Origin: Lachnospiraceae bacterium
GTDB lineage: Bacteria > Bacillota > Clostridia > Lachnospirales > Lachnospiraceae
DNA: 48,526 nucleotides
Direction: 5' to 3'
NCBI GenBank assembly: GCA_017623675.1
Contig: JAGAOO010000058.1
Coordinates: 1-48,526 of the forward strand
In this document: piece by piece, positions 32,681 to 40,972 of the stretch
Layout: each line of letters starts with the position of its first letter
Position numbering within the stretch: position 1 is the stretch's first letter
Made by a program: the position numbers and the translations under genes
The notes under the pieces: generated by a model
What the model was told of the DNA's origin: nothing
The model's database searches: none
What the model saw: only the letters and a program-made list of their open reading frames with translations

Positions 32681-34082
32681 TAAGTTTGATATTGCAAAGG
32701 GGCTGTTATATACACCACAGGACACTTTGAAAGCAATCCAGAATGAAGAAAAGTACCGCAATAATGTGTGGCTTGGACGGATAATTAAACTGATGCTCCG
32801 AGGCTTCCGCAAATGGTCACGTATCGCCGTGGTGTCCGGATTGAAAGGTTTAAATCCTTTTACCAGTGATAAGGATGCGGTGGAGCATGGCTATTATGAC
32901 TACCGGAAAACCAAAGAATTTTCCATGTTCCGAAACATGGTTGCCACGGAGCTTGGCATCAATGAAGCATACTTCCGGGAGGATATTTTGAAAAAGTACG
33001 CAGTCATACAGGAGATGTACCGGGATAATCCAAAAGCATTGGAAGCTCTGGAACTGACGGTGGAAGGATTTTTCCATGATAACAGTACGAACCTTACCTT
33101 GGAAGTGTTAGGCAATGAGCAGATGAAAAAGCTTATAGAAGGCCTCAAGGAGCATCCGGAGTATGAGTCTCTTTTGAAGCAAGTTGTTTTGTATCAGGAT
33201 AAATTTGGTACCGCTGTAGTGGACGCCCACCATGCAATGATTCGCTCCTTCTTGGAAAAAGACTACCTTGGCAGAGGATTTACCGCCCCGGAGCAGAAAA
33301 AGGGCTCTGTGTTCCTTCTGCCGCCTCCAAAGCAGGGGGAATTTGTGGCAGTGTCTACAGAACAGGGACTTGTGCAGGTAGAAGTTAAAGAAAAAGATGG
33401 GTGGAAGTATTATCAGCTGCCCGGAGAAACAGAAGCAGTTTTGCATAGATACATCGGAACAGAAAAAAATCTTTCCCTCCCGACTTCTATTAACGGCATA
33501 CCGGTTCAAAGTATCGGTTCCGCTGCTCTGATGGATGCACCGGTTAATACCCTTACGATAGATGCAGCCTATTGGACAAAGGAACGCTTAAATCCTGCAC
33601 ATCTTAGGACATCCGGCGAACAGGCTTCGGCTATTCACTGGCTGAATTTATCCGAGCAACAAAAAAATCAGCTAAAAGAAAATAAGAACTGGGCAGAAGA
33701 AATTCAAGAGAAGATTGAGATGCAAAAGCAAGTGAAAAACATAGCAGAACTGACAGAAGCAGCTTACCACGGAAATCTTCCAAAGGAGCTTGCAGTCCGT
33801 ATTGGAAATGAATATGCAACTATCAAAGCAGAGGAAAATTATTATGCTTGCAGCATACTTGATGAAAATCTGAACATCGTTGCAACTGACAGTTATAATG
33901 ATATGAGTGTATCTATTTCTGTAGCCCTTGCAGATGTTTTGGAAGAAGCCGGTCTTTCCGGAAAACAGGCAGAATTAGTTGACTATGAAAAATTGCAGAA
34001 GAAAATGCAATTAGAAAAACAGAAAGAGATAACAAAAGAATCTCCTAAAAAAATCAATAAATCCCAAGAGATTGGCAGATAA
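32664..34082 (+). CDS. ICE-associated hypothetical protein (472 aa)
   Basis: The ATG at 32664 (GAGGT upstream) overlaps the previous gene by 17 nt; an in-frame start at 32577 is deeper in that gene. It has an N-terminal helical part with a hydrophobic but not clearly membrane segment (IIKLMLRGFRKWSRIAVVSG). A beta-rich middle (VAVSTEQGLVQVEVKEKDGW) and a SINGIPVQSIGSAALMDAPV stretch follow, then a Lys/Gln-rich coiled-coil tail. No family was recognised. It is the last gene of the protease operon and is followed by the structured RNA candidate. Confidence 0.6.
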   Translation: MTGYYNKFDIAKGLLYTPQDTLKAIQNEEKYRNNVWLGRIIKLMLRGFRKWSRIAVVSGLKGLNPFTSDKDAVEHGYYDYRKTKEFSMFRNMVATELGINEAYFREDILKKYAVIQEMYRDNPKALEALELTVEGFFHDNSTNLTLEVLGNEQMKKLIEGLKEHPEYESLLKQVVLYQDKFGTAVVDAHHAMIRSFLEKDYLGRGFTAPEQKKGSVFLLPPPKQGEFVAVSTEQGLVQVEVKEKDGWKYYQLPGETEAVLHRYIGTEKNLSLPTSINGIPVQSIGSAALMDAPVNTLTIDAAYWTKERLNPAHLRTSGEQASAIHWLNLSEQQKNQLKENKNWAEEIQEKIEMQKQVKNIAELTEAAYHGNLPKELAVRIGNEYATIKAEENYYACSILDENLNIVATDSYNDMSVSISVALADVLEEAGLSGKQAELVDYEKLQKKMQLEKQKEITKESPKKINKSQEIGR

Positions 34083-34142
34083 AAAACAAATAAAAATCAA
34101 CAGTTAAGAAGCAAATTCTATTTCCAGAGGCTACCGGGTGAA

Positions 34143-34376
34143 TTGCCCTGCACTCCAAGGGCAAGAGGGTGGGGCAAGCCACCCTGACACAGCGTAAATA
34201 GACGTACCTGGTATGGTAAACTTAGCAAGCCGACAGATGTGTAAAGTACCATTTGATTCTACTTCCTGTCGGCGCAGCTAATATTCCATACCAGGGGAAG
34301 GTGTCAATAGGAACGTGGAATACCGGAGCGAGTGTAGTTTACGAGTGAGGATATGCCGCGAAAGCCTATTGATACC
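34143..34376 (+). ncRNA. Structured RNA candidate with five helices
   Basis: About 234 nt of tightly packed helices in a 448-bp gene-free gap. TTGCCCT/AGGGCAA (34143-34164); AGGGTGG/CCACCCT (34166-34185); CCTGGTATGG (34207-34216) with CCATACCAGG (34286-34295), enclosing GCCGACAG/CTGTCGGC (34229-34236, 34266-34273); GGTGTCAATAGG (34300-34311) with CCTATTGATACC (34365-34376), including a G-U pair. The last helix encloses a G-rich internal region and a CGTGG/CCGCG extension. The G+C content is above that of the flanks. No match to a known class was recognised: not a group II intron domain V, and no reverse transcriptase nearby. Strand unproven, but co-directional with neighbours. Confidence 0.55.
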
Positions 34377-34530
34377 GCACAGTCAAAGAAAGATTCAAAA
34401 ATAATTCAATCAAATATCCCACTTATCAAAGAAAATAATTGGAAAATATATAGAAGAAATGACGACATCATGATATAATCTAATGTGTTAAAGAAATCGA
34501 AATGCTTGGATTTGTGGAGTTGATGAAGCA

Positions 34531-34986
34531 ATGGAAGTAATAGCATATGAAATGAACTACGCTAATAATAGTGTTGAAAAAAGTAATATTGTTTGTGTTC
34601 CTTTCGAATTGGAGTACTTTCAAGAATATATGAAAATATACAATGAATGTTTTTACGAAATGAGAAAAGCGCTTGATATTCAACCATATAATTTTTTGAA
34701 TGATTATAAACAAATTATTGAAAAGGTTAAGGATATCTATTTACTTATAAATCAAGGAGAAATCATCGGTTCTATTGCATGTTATGGTAATGAGATAGAT
34801 GATTTAATAGTGAATAAGAAATTCCAACATAGAGGATATGGCAAACAGCTTTTACTATGGGGGATGCAACGTATTAGGGAAAAAAACAATGAACCTATTA
34901 CCTTACACGTTGCAAAATGGAATAACGATGCCCTTATGTTGTACAAGAAAGTGGGATTTGAAATAACGAATGAGGTGTTAGTATGA
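34531..34986 (+). CDS. GNAT-family N-acetyltransferase
   Basis: A 151-residue protein with the GNAT acetyl-CoA motif: IDDLIVNKKFQHRGYGKQLL (about 89-108), the Q/RxxGxG/A loop, then the C-terminal NNDALMLYKKVGFEI strand-helix. The ATG is preceded by GGAG. The substrate is unknown; GNATs acetylate small molecules or protein amines. The stop overlaps the start of an epimerase gene (GTATGA), so the two are coupled. Together they look like metabolic or resistance cargo. Confidence 0.85.
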   Translation: MEVIAYEMNYANNSVEKSNIVCVPFELEYFQEYMKIYNECFYEMRKALDIQPYNFLNDYKQIIEKVKDIYLLINQGEIIGSIACYGNEIDDLIVNKKFQHRGYGKQLLLWGMQRIREKNNEPITLHVAKWNNDALMLYKKVGFEITNEVLV

Positions 34987-35849
34987 AAATCTTAGTAATC
35001 GGCGGCACACGTTTTTTTGGAATACATATGGTAAACGAGTTATTGGCCAACGGACATGATGTTACTATTGCGACGAGAGGAAAAGCTTCTGACCAGTATG
35101 GCGATAGTGTAAAGCGAATCGTTTTTGAAAGAACAGATGGCGAGAGTGTAAAAAACGCAATAAGCGGAACACACTATGATGTGGTAATTGATAAAATTGC
35201 GTACTGCTCAAACGATATAAAGTACATTATGGATGTTGTGGATTGTGACAAATACATTCATATGTCAAGTACATCGGTGTATAATCCTAAACACATAAAC
35301 ACAATCGAATCTGACTTTGATGGATTTTCAAAGGATTTTGTTTGGTGTGACAGATTCGCATTTCCATATGAGCAAATCAAGCGACAGGCAGAATACGCTT
35401 TATGGCAAAAATATTCTGATAGAAACTGGATTGCTGTAAGGTATCCGTTCGCAATAGGAAAAGATGATTATACAAAGAGGTTGCTGTTCTATGTTGAACA
35501 CATTATGAAATCTATTCCTATGAATATCGATAATTTAGATTATCAAATGAGCTTTATACGTTCCGATGAGGCTGGAAAGTTTATAGCATTTTTGGTTGAC
35601 AAAGAGGTCACAGGCGCAATTAACGGAAGTGCTGAGGGCACTATCTCTATAAAGGAAATAATTGATTATGTTGAGAAGAAAACAGGAGCAAGAGCAATTA
35701 TTGACAAGAATGGAGATAATGCCCCCTACAATGGAGAACCAGAATATAGCATAAACACAGAAAAAGCCAAAACAATGGGATTCCAGTTTTCGATACTTCG
35801 TGATTGGATATACGAACTATTAGATTATTATATTGAATTAATTCGGTAA
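34983..35849 (+). CDS. NAD(P)-dependent epimerase/dehydratase (extended SDR)
   Basis: A 288-residue protein overlapping the GNAT gene by 4 nt. The N-terminus MKILVIGGTRFFGIHMVNEL is the Rossmann nucleotide-binding motif of extended SDRs. The HMSSTSVY segment (about 92-99) carries the Ser/Thr of the active site. The catalytic Tyr-x3-Lys is not clean: FPYEQIKRQAE (about 127-137) holds Y with K at +4. It resembles small NAD-dependent epimerases in Firmicutes. The substrate is unknown, probably a nucleotide sugar or a small metabolite. Confidence 0.8.
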   Translation: MKILVIGGTRFFGIHMVNELLANGHDVTIATRGKASDQYGDSVKRIVFERTDGESVKNAISGTHYDVVIDKIAYCSNDIKYIMDVVDCDKYIHMSSTSVYNPKHINTIESDFDGFSKDFVWCDRFAFPYEQIKRQAEYALWQKYSDRNWIAVRYPFAIGKDDYTKRLLFYVEHIMKSIPMNIDNLDYQMSFIRSDEAGKFIAFLVDKEVTGAINGSAEGTISIKEIIDYVEKKTGARAIIDKNGDNAPYNGEPEYSINTEKAKTMGFQFSILRDWIYELLDYYIELIR

Positions 35850-35870
35850 ATTGGAGAGGAGTGTAATTAT

Positions 35871-36053
35871 ATGAAGAAGTTTGAATATAAGGTTGTTTCC
35901 ATTCCTACAAGCGTACCGCTTGGTGTAAAGGGATATGAAAAGATAGCAACCGAATTTGAAAACGCCCTCAACGAACTCGGTGCAGAGGGGTGGGAACTCA
36001 TCCAGCGTGCAGATGGTCTCTTTTTCTTCAAAAGAGAAATATATGTTGGGTAA
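35871..36053 (+). CDS. DUF4177 domain protein (60 aa)
   Basis: The ATG at 35871 has GGAGAGGAG upstream. The sequence MKKFEYKVVSIPTS, then ALNELGAEGWELIQRADGLFFFKR, is the DUF4177 pattern (yeykvv... lNelGaeGWElv), a small beta-alpha-beta fold of unknown function found widely in bacteria and on mobile elements. It lies 21 bp after the epimerase gene, probably in the same transcript. Confidence 0.75.
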   Translation: MKKFEYKVVSIPTSVPLGVKGYEKIATEFENALNELGAEGWELIQRADGLFFFKREIYVG

Positions 36054-36157
36054 ATTTTGCAATTTCCATAGAGGGCAAAATGCCTATTACATTTTCAAAA
36101 GCTTTCTTGACGGAATAATGGACGGCTGTCTGGTTCTTGTGTGTTACTTTATAGCAC

Positions 36158-36292
36158 ATGAGTATTTGTGGCGGAGAATTAGAGATAGAAGTACTAGAAA
36201 CAGGCCGGGGTTCCACGAATATTCTCTGCAAAGCTTGTTGTAAGATAGGGCACATTGATGGAAAAGTAGTCAGAAAAGAGGAAAAGGTATGA
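36158..36292 (+). CDS. Possible small Cys-rich protein (44 aa)
   Basis: A short open frame, MSICGGELEIEVLETG, ending CKACCKIGHIDGKVVRKEEKV, with cysteines at 4 and near 24-28 that could form a metal-binding knuckle. Its TGA overlaps the ATG of the next gene (ATGA), a common sign of translational coupling. There is no clear ribosome binding site at its own start, so it may instead be the end of a decayed gene. Confidence 0.35.
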   Translation: MSICGGELEIEVLETGRGSTNILCKACCKIGHIDGKVVRKEEKV

Positions 36293-37209
36293 GTGATTTA
36301 CAAAGCCAGATGCATGAAATGCGTGAAAAACATAAGGATTGGTACATGTTTAATTCAAATATCATTGCCATTTCTAATGTAATTGACCTAAATGTAATAG
36401 AAAAGATACTCTTCGAAGAAAAACTTGAGTCAACAAAGGTTCGTGTGAAGGGCTGGGAACTTATTGCCTACCCTTTCCTTGGTGACGGCACAATCGCTCT
36501 GATTTATGAATTGCATCATAAGAAAAATAAAGAAATCGTTAATGACTACAAAGTAATTATTATTGATCCGACAGAAAGCATGGAGCCGTTGATTTTAGGC
36601 GTCACTATGTACAACCAATGGGTTTCTGCAATGTGTGGAACCTATGTTAATCCATACTTTGTTGTACGTGATGAAGAAGAGGAAACTATGCTTTTTCGTG
36701 CAAATGATAATCCTGCATACCCAGAAGAGGTATATCTTGGCGAAAACGTAACAAGGGTTATTACTAAAGATAACGGAAATATTGTTGTGGGATATTCTTG
36801 TGATGCGGAAAATGCGATTATTAGAGAATATTCCGCTGGTGGTAAGTTTATAGGGCATATCGTCAATGCGGATGCAATCTCCTGTACCGATATCACTACG
36901 GATGATAACGATAAGGTATGGTATCATCTGTTTCCGTTTAACAAAATTTATTGCATGGATGATGGTATAAGTTTTGATATTGATGTGGTTGGGTTTGATG
37001 GATTTTTCTTCTGTAATGAAGGTAACTCTATGATAACAGCGTTTTCTACAGAGAAAGGTCAGGTATTATACCAGTTAGAAAAGCAAGATAATGGTTTCCG
37101 GAATCCTACGGTTATTTCTGTAAATACAGAAGATGAAGGATTTTCTACTCTTTGTGACCTTATTGCATGTCGTATGGAAAATTTACTGTTTATTGGTATT
37201 ATCAAATAA
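36289..37209 (+). CDS. Hypothetical protein (306 aa), possibly beta-propeller
   Basis: The ATG is preceded by AGAGGAAAAGG. After a helical N-terminus the protein is almost all beta, with repeated blades: NVTRVITKDNGNIVVGY, then IREYSAGGKFIGHIVNADAI, then TDDNDKVWYHLFPF. The pattern suggests a small beta-propeller. There is no signal peptide. The function is unknown. It lies 24 bp upstream of the next gene, probably one transcript. Confidence 0.65.
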   Translation: MSDLQSQMHEMREKHKDWYMFNSNIIAISNVIDLNVIEKILFEEKLESTKVRVKGWELIAYPFLGDGTIALIYELHHKKNKEIVNDYKVIIIDPTESMEPLILGVTMYNQWVSAMCGTYVNPYFVVRDEEEETMLFRANDNPAYPEEVYLGENVTRVITKDNGNIVVGYSCDAENAIIREYSAGGKFIGHIVNADAISCTDITTDDNDKVWYHLFPFNKIYCMDDGISFDIDVVGFDGFFFCNEGNSMITAFSTEKGQVLYQLEKQDNGFRNPTVISVNTEDEGFSTLCDLIACRMENLLFIGIIK

Positions 37210-37233
37210 TATGTTTCAAGGAGAAGGAAGCAG

Positions 37234-38367
37234 ATGAACAGAGAAAAATTTGATATGCTCATTAATAATTATATTGACAGGTATGAGACTATTAACCGGG
37301 AGCACGATGAAATCGATAAATGGATGGCAGTTTTAAAAGCGTATAATACATGGGAACTGGAAGCTGAAGATTTTTCAGCTATGCTTAAGGAAACGATGGG
37401 AAATACAGTTATCCTAGATAATGGCCATGTACAGCCAGTTTCCGGATTAGTTGCTTTGTGTAAACTTAGCACTGGTATACAGGAAGAAGTTAGAAGTGAA
37501 TTTAGAAAGTTATTTTCTTCGGATGGTGGTGATATTAAAGCTAGACAGCAAAAGACAATGACTTTTGTTGACAATATTAATAAACTGTTAGCAAGAGAAT
37601 TTCCGGGTAAATGGAGATATGAACAGCATATAAGGAACGCTATCGGTTATTTAACATTGATTTCTCCGGAGGATAATTATTTTTACAAACATAAAGAAGC
37701 AAAAGCCTATGCAGACTGTATTGAGTTTGGGGATGATATAGGAACCGGACAGGACTTTCGCTTAGACCATTACTATCGCATGTGTGATGAACTGGTTATG
37801 GAAATACAGGATAATGAAGAATTAATAAAGCTTCTTGATGGTTTATTAATTGAAGCAGCGGAAAACGATACTATTATAAATATGCCTGGCAAACTCAACA
37901 TTCTTGCCTATGATATCATGTATTGCGCTGATTCCTATAATCTTTATGATAATATACCAGTAATAAAGAAATCTAAGACTGCAACTGAAAAAAAACACGC
38001 TGAAAAGCAGCAACAGATTGAAGTGTTGAAAGAAAAGAAGTCTGGGTATGCCGTGGAATTACAGAAGATATTAGACGAATTAGATGCCATGGACTTACCG
38101 GATTTATGTAATGAGCAGGTGTCTTGTAATAAGTACGGTACAGGAAAGGTTATTAAACAGGGTGAATGCAATATAACCATTCAGTTTTCGAATGAAGAAA
38201 AGAAGTTTAAGTTACCAGATGCAGTGGTATCAGGATTTCTTAAGCTAGAAAATAAGCAGTATGTCGATACATGCTTTAAAATTGCCGGGTTACTTGAACA
38301 AAAAAAGGATATAGAGGGTATAATTAAGGAGATTGATAGAAAACTCTCTTTTCAATATTTTACTTGA
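37234..38367 (+). CDS. Hypothetical protein (377 aa) with C-terminal Tudor-like segment
   Basis: The ATG has AAGGAGAAGG upstream. It is a helical N-terminal domain of about 250 residues and a Lys/Glu-rich coiled coil (TEKKHAEKQQQIEVLKEKK). The segment CNKYGTGKVIKQGECNITIQ, then FSNEEKKFKLP, follows. That segment resembles the small Tudor/SH3 module found at the C-terminus of UvrD/PcrA and in bacterial proteins that bind nucleic acid or RNA polymerase; the match is by pattern only. It sits next to a type I toxin locus and upstream of an ApeA-like gene, so it may be defence cargo. Confidence 0.6.
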   Translation: MNREKFDMLINNYIDRYETINREHDEIDKWMAVLKAYNTWELEAEDFSAMLKETMGNTVILDNGHVQPVSGLVALCKLSTGIQEEVRSEFRKLFSSDGGDIKARQQKTMTFVDNINKLLAREFPGKWRYEQHIRNAIGYLTLISPEDNYFYKHKEAKAYADCIEFGDDIGTGQDFRLDHYYRMCDELVMEIQDNEELIKLLDGLLIEAAENDTIINMPGKLNILAYDIMYCADSYNLYDNIPVIKKSKTATEKKHAEKQQQIEVLKEKKSGYAVELQKILDELDAMDLPDLCNEQVSCNKYGTGKVIKQGECNITIQFSNEEKKFKLPDAVVSGFLKLENKQYVDTCFKIAGLLEQKKDIEGIIKEIDRKLSFQYFT

Positions 38368-38398
38368 AGTAATAAGAAAACTATGTTATATTATAGAA

Positions 38399-38482
38399 AA
38401 GGGAAACCGGAAGCGGTGTACCCTAGCTAATAATTGTTACCATGAACAACCGTCACTCTAGCACAGTGGCGGTTATTTCTTT
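38399..38482 (+). ncRNA. Antitoxin RNA candidate for the 38574 toxin
   Basis: Promoter: TTGAAG (38364-38369), 17 bp, TATATT (38387-38392). The terminator stem is AACCGTCACT (38448-38457) and AGTGGCGGTT (38465-38474), followed by TATTTCTTTC, and overlaps the 3' end of the convergent toxin gene. Its 5' end (AGGGAAACC, then GCGGTGTACC) resembles the toxin mRNA leader in the same sense, as at the 27 kb locus. Confidence 0.6.
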
Positions 38483-38574
38483 CTATCGCTTTTGTCCTTG
38501 AATACCTGATAGCACAGACCAACAAGGGCAACAATGAATAAACCTATCTGGATTAACTCCGAATATGTAACCAT
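38473..38574 (-). CDS. Putative holin-like type I toxin peptide (33 aa)
   Basis: A one-helix peptide on the minus strand: MVTYSELIQIGLFIVALV, then GLCYQVFKDKSDRKK. This is the Hol_Tox/Fst plan and is similar in layout to the peptide at 27286. The ribosome binding site AGGAGGG can pair with a CCCTCC in its leader, and an upstream GGAGGG can compete for it. Minus-strand promoter: TTGCCA, 17 bp, TAGAAT (about 38670-38700). A convergent plus-strand RNA overlaps the 3' end. It is a second, sequence-divergent type I toxin locus in the same ICE. Confidence 0.7.
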   Translation of the reverse strand: MVTYSELIQIGLFIVALVGLCYQVFKDKSDRKK

Positions 38575-38752
38575 TGGCAGCCCTCCTTTCTTTCGTCTGG
38601 AGGGCAAAGAAATATATTACCCTCCGAAGAAGGTACACCGCCTCGCTCTGATTTCCCTTGAGAAAAATTCTACCATAATTAGTTTCCTATGGCAAGAATT
38701 TCATCAATAAATATCAGAATTTCAATTCAGAAATATAATATTGGAAGTAGTC

Positions 38753-38781
38753 TTGACGAGAGGGAACACCAAAGATAAAAT
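38753..38781 (+). promoter_or_regulatory. Sigma-A-type promoter of the ApeA-like gene
   Basis: TTGACG (38753-38758), 17-bp spacer, TAAAAT (38776-38781), 25 bp before the ATG at 38806. It is not the ICE bipartite motif, so this gene is expressed independently of the transfer regulon. Confidence 0.7.
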
Positions 38782-38805
38782 GAAAGAAAAATGTAGGAGG
38801 CAGCT

Positions 38806-40287
38806 ATGAATATAGAACAATTTTTTAAAGAATATTCTTGGGAAGCATTAGAAAGTGAACGAAATTTTACCGGAGATATTACAGCAAAAAATACGATGTC
38901 TCCGGCCGCTATTGAACAAAATATAGAGTCGCTACAGGTGTACCGTGATGATAAATATAAGATATGGGTAAAAGCAGAAGGGATTATGCCGGAATATTCC
39001 TTTGAACAGGAAAAATTACCGGATGTACTTAGCGGGACACTACTTCAAGGCGGTGTAATAGAGTGTGATGCGATGTATAATGGTGTGATTACTATTAAAG
39101 ATTGTTTTCGAAGAACTCATACGATAGATTATAAATTATCAGATAGACCGGAAACGGCATTTCATGCTTTATATCAATCACACGAAGTAAATTGGAACAA
39201 GCGAATGCTTCTGCCGGAAAGTGAAACAGATACATTGATTGAATGGTATTTAAACGGTCCGGATAGTACGGTTTTATTTTGTGATGGAAGTAAAACAATT
39301 GATAAGGTGACACGGAGTGTTAAAAGAAATGGTGTAAAGATTGCCTCACAGGGATATACGACAGAGAATTGTTCTACAGATTGTTTGTATATTAAATATC
39401 TTGATACCGGTGTGTTGTTACGAAAAATACCATCAGATTATAAACCGGAATGGAGTAATAAAGTTGCTTTAGAATACCGTACTGCATATGGTCGTATTCC
39501 AGAAGCGGAAGAAAGAAAAAAAGTTGCAGAATTGCTTGGATTTCTCATGGGCAGGCATCTGATTTTAGTTGGTGATACCGCTTATCAGGGAGCCGTAATA
39601 TTGGAATCCAACATGTATAATCCTTGTGTGGATGCAGTTTCGGAATGTTCCAGTAACACATTGGAGGTTATTCCAGTACATAGTTATTACCATGACGAGC
39701 GTAATAATTTTCGTGAGTTTGCTCAAGCTTTATTGCCAACTTATCTGGAACTAAGTGATAAGTATGGTTTTGATTTGGTTTTTGCGAGGTACTGGCTTGC
39801 CAATACTATGCCAATTGGTGTAAGTATGCCGATTATAGCAGGAGCCATGGAATCCATTCAGAAGGTTTGGTTTAAGGGGCAAAAGTCCAAGACGAAAGCA
39901 GTCTATATGGATAAGGATGCTTATGAAGAAGCAATCAGTGAGTTTATGGAGCAACTGGAAGCAAAACTCGGAGAATGCGAAAACAAAGAAAAACTATTAC
40001 GGAAAATATCCGGTTGTTATCAGATGGGTGCAAACGAGAAATATTACACTTTTTTGGACGAATTAGGATTAGAACATGGTGATGCCGAAAGGGAGTGTAT
40101 AAAAGCAAGAAACAGCTTTACGCATGGAGATAACAACGATAACTATGAGGAAGTTATAAAGAATACAAAAACAATGTCTCTGCTTTTGTCAAGAAGTATA
40201 TTAAAATTACTTGGTTATAGTGGAATGTATATTGATACATCCGTTCTTGGACATCCAAGGAAGCATATTGATGAGAAAATTGGATAA
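38806..40287 (+). CDS. ApeA-like HEPN-domain protein (candidate abortive-infection defence)
   Basis: A 493-residue protein. The ATG has GTAGGAGG upstream. The N-terminal half is beta-rich (YKIWVKAEGIMPEYSFEQEK, then LPDVLSGTLLQGGVIECDAM) and resembles the ApeA N-terminal domain. The C-terminal half is helical and ends in the HEPN RNase signature RNSFTH (435-440, R-N-x3-H) within KARNSFTHGDNND. HEPN nucleases cleave RNA; ApeA is a single-gene anti-phage system. It has its own promoter and lies in the cargo block. The N-terminal match is by pattern only; the HEPN motif is clear. Confidence 0.7.
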   Translation: MNIEQFFKEYSWEALESERNFTGDITAKNTMSPAAIEQNIESLQVYRDDKYKIWVKAEGIMPEYSFEQEKLPDVLSGTLLQGGVIECDAMYNGVITIKDCFRRTHTIDYKLSDRPETAFHALYQSHEVNWNKRMLLPESETDTLIEWYLNGPDSTVLFCDGSKTIDKVTRSVKRNGVKIASQGYTTENCSTDCLYIKYLDTGVLLRKIPSDYKPEWSNKVALEYRTAYGRIPEAEERKKVAELLGFLMGRHLILVGDTAYQGAVILESNMYNPCVDAVSECSSNTLEVIPVHSYYHDERNNFREFAQALLPTYLELSDKYGFDLVFARYWLANTMPIGVSMPIIAGAMESIQKVWFKGQKSKTKAVYMDKDAYEEAISEFMEQLEAKLGECENKEKLLRKISGCYQMGANEKYYTFLDELGLEHGDAERECIKARNSFTHGDNNDNYEEVIKNTKTMSLLLSRSILKLLGYSGMYIDTSVLGHPRKHIDEKIG

Positions 40288-40972
40288 TACCTTATGTGAA
40301 TTACATTAGAAAATGCTTATGTAATATGCAGATGTAAAGCACAATGCAGTGCTTGGGATGGTGATTTCTTCGCACGAAGCAAGAACAGCTGGCAGGGGAA
40401 ACAGATGGCGTTTAGCAGGTCAAGAATAAAAAAATGGAAAAATTGGTGCTGACTCTCAAAGTCGAAGCCGATTTTTCCATTTTTTTATTCTTGATGTGCT
40501 GCCATCGGGTATTTTTCTCTGCCAGCGTAGCCCGCCCACCCGCCCTATGTGATACGTTTTGCTATTGTGAAAACACAGTAGCAAAATCGCATCTGAAAAC
40601 AATTGGCTTTGGTGCAATAGCAGCGTAGAAATTCTCAAAAATATGGTGCGAATGATGTCTTGAACTTTTAAGTCATCAGGCGCACCATATTTCTTTGAGA
40701 TTTTCGGAACTAAAAAGAAAAGTTATGAGGAGTGAAGAAACTATGCTGGTATGTACCTAATGCCAGAGATACACAGGAAACCGTGTACCGTAAGACAAAC
40801 ATATCTCCTATGTTTTTCTTACGGTATTGGGTTTCCGTCCGGGGCGCCACAGCCTGTCGCTTGATAAGTCCCCCTGGGAGGGGGCAGGGGGACGCGCCAA
40901 CGGCGCAGGGGTGGGAATGGTACCATAAGAAAAATTATACTTTCTAAATATTTTAAAGTTTTAATTCTGAAA
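40288..40972 (+). other. Gene-free region with four large hairpins
   Basis: No supported gene. Besides the long hairpin at 40388-40526 it contains GAAATTCTCAAA, then ATATGGTGCG (40628-40650), pairing with CGCACCATATTTC, then TTTGAGATTTTC (40681-40705). GGAAACC plus TACCGTAAGA (40774-40793) pair with TCTTACGGTA and GGTTTCC (to 40834). GTCCCCCT/AGGGGGAC (40868-40893) is followed by GCGCC/GGCGC (40894-40906). It ends at the promoter motif for virD4. Confidence 0.6.
40388..40526 (+). repeat. Long imperfect fold-back hairpin (139 nt)
   Basis: Left arm, in order: GCTGGCAG, GATGGC, AGCA, then TCAAGAATAAAAAAATGG followed by AAAAAT. Right arm, in reverse order: ATTTTT, CCATTTTTTTATTCTTGA, TGCT, GCCATC, CTGCCAGC. 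The inner 24 bp are perfectly paired, and a small GACT/AGTC stem closes the loop. It is too long for a simple terminator. It could be a single-strand replication origin, a small RNA or a MITE-like insertion. Confidence 0.6.

Noticed and set aside
34143-34376. Group II intron, retron or IscB-type guide RNA
   Set aside because: No reverse transcriptase, no IscB/TnpB-type nuclease and no domain V-like hairpin was seen nearby, so the structure is left unclassified.
35956-36243. 95-codon frame overlapping the DUF4177 gene
   Set aside because: It overlaps a well-supported gene in another frame and lacks its own ribosome binding site.
40388-40526. Rho-independent terminator for the ApeA-like gene
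   Set aside because: The stem is far too long, starts about 100 bp after the stop and has T-tracts inside the stem rather than after it.
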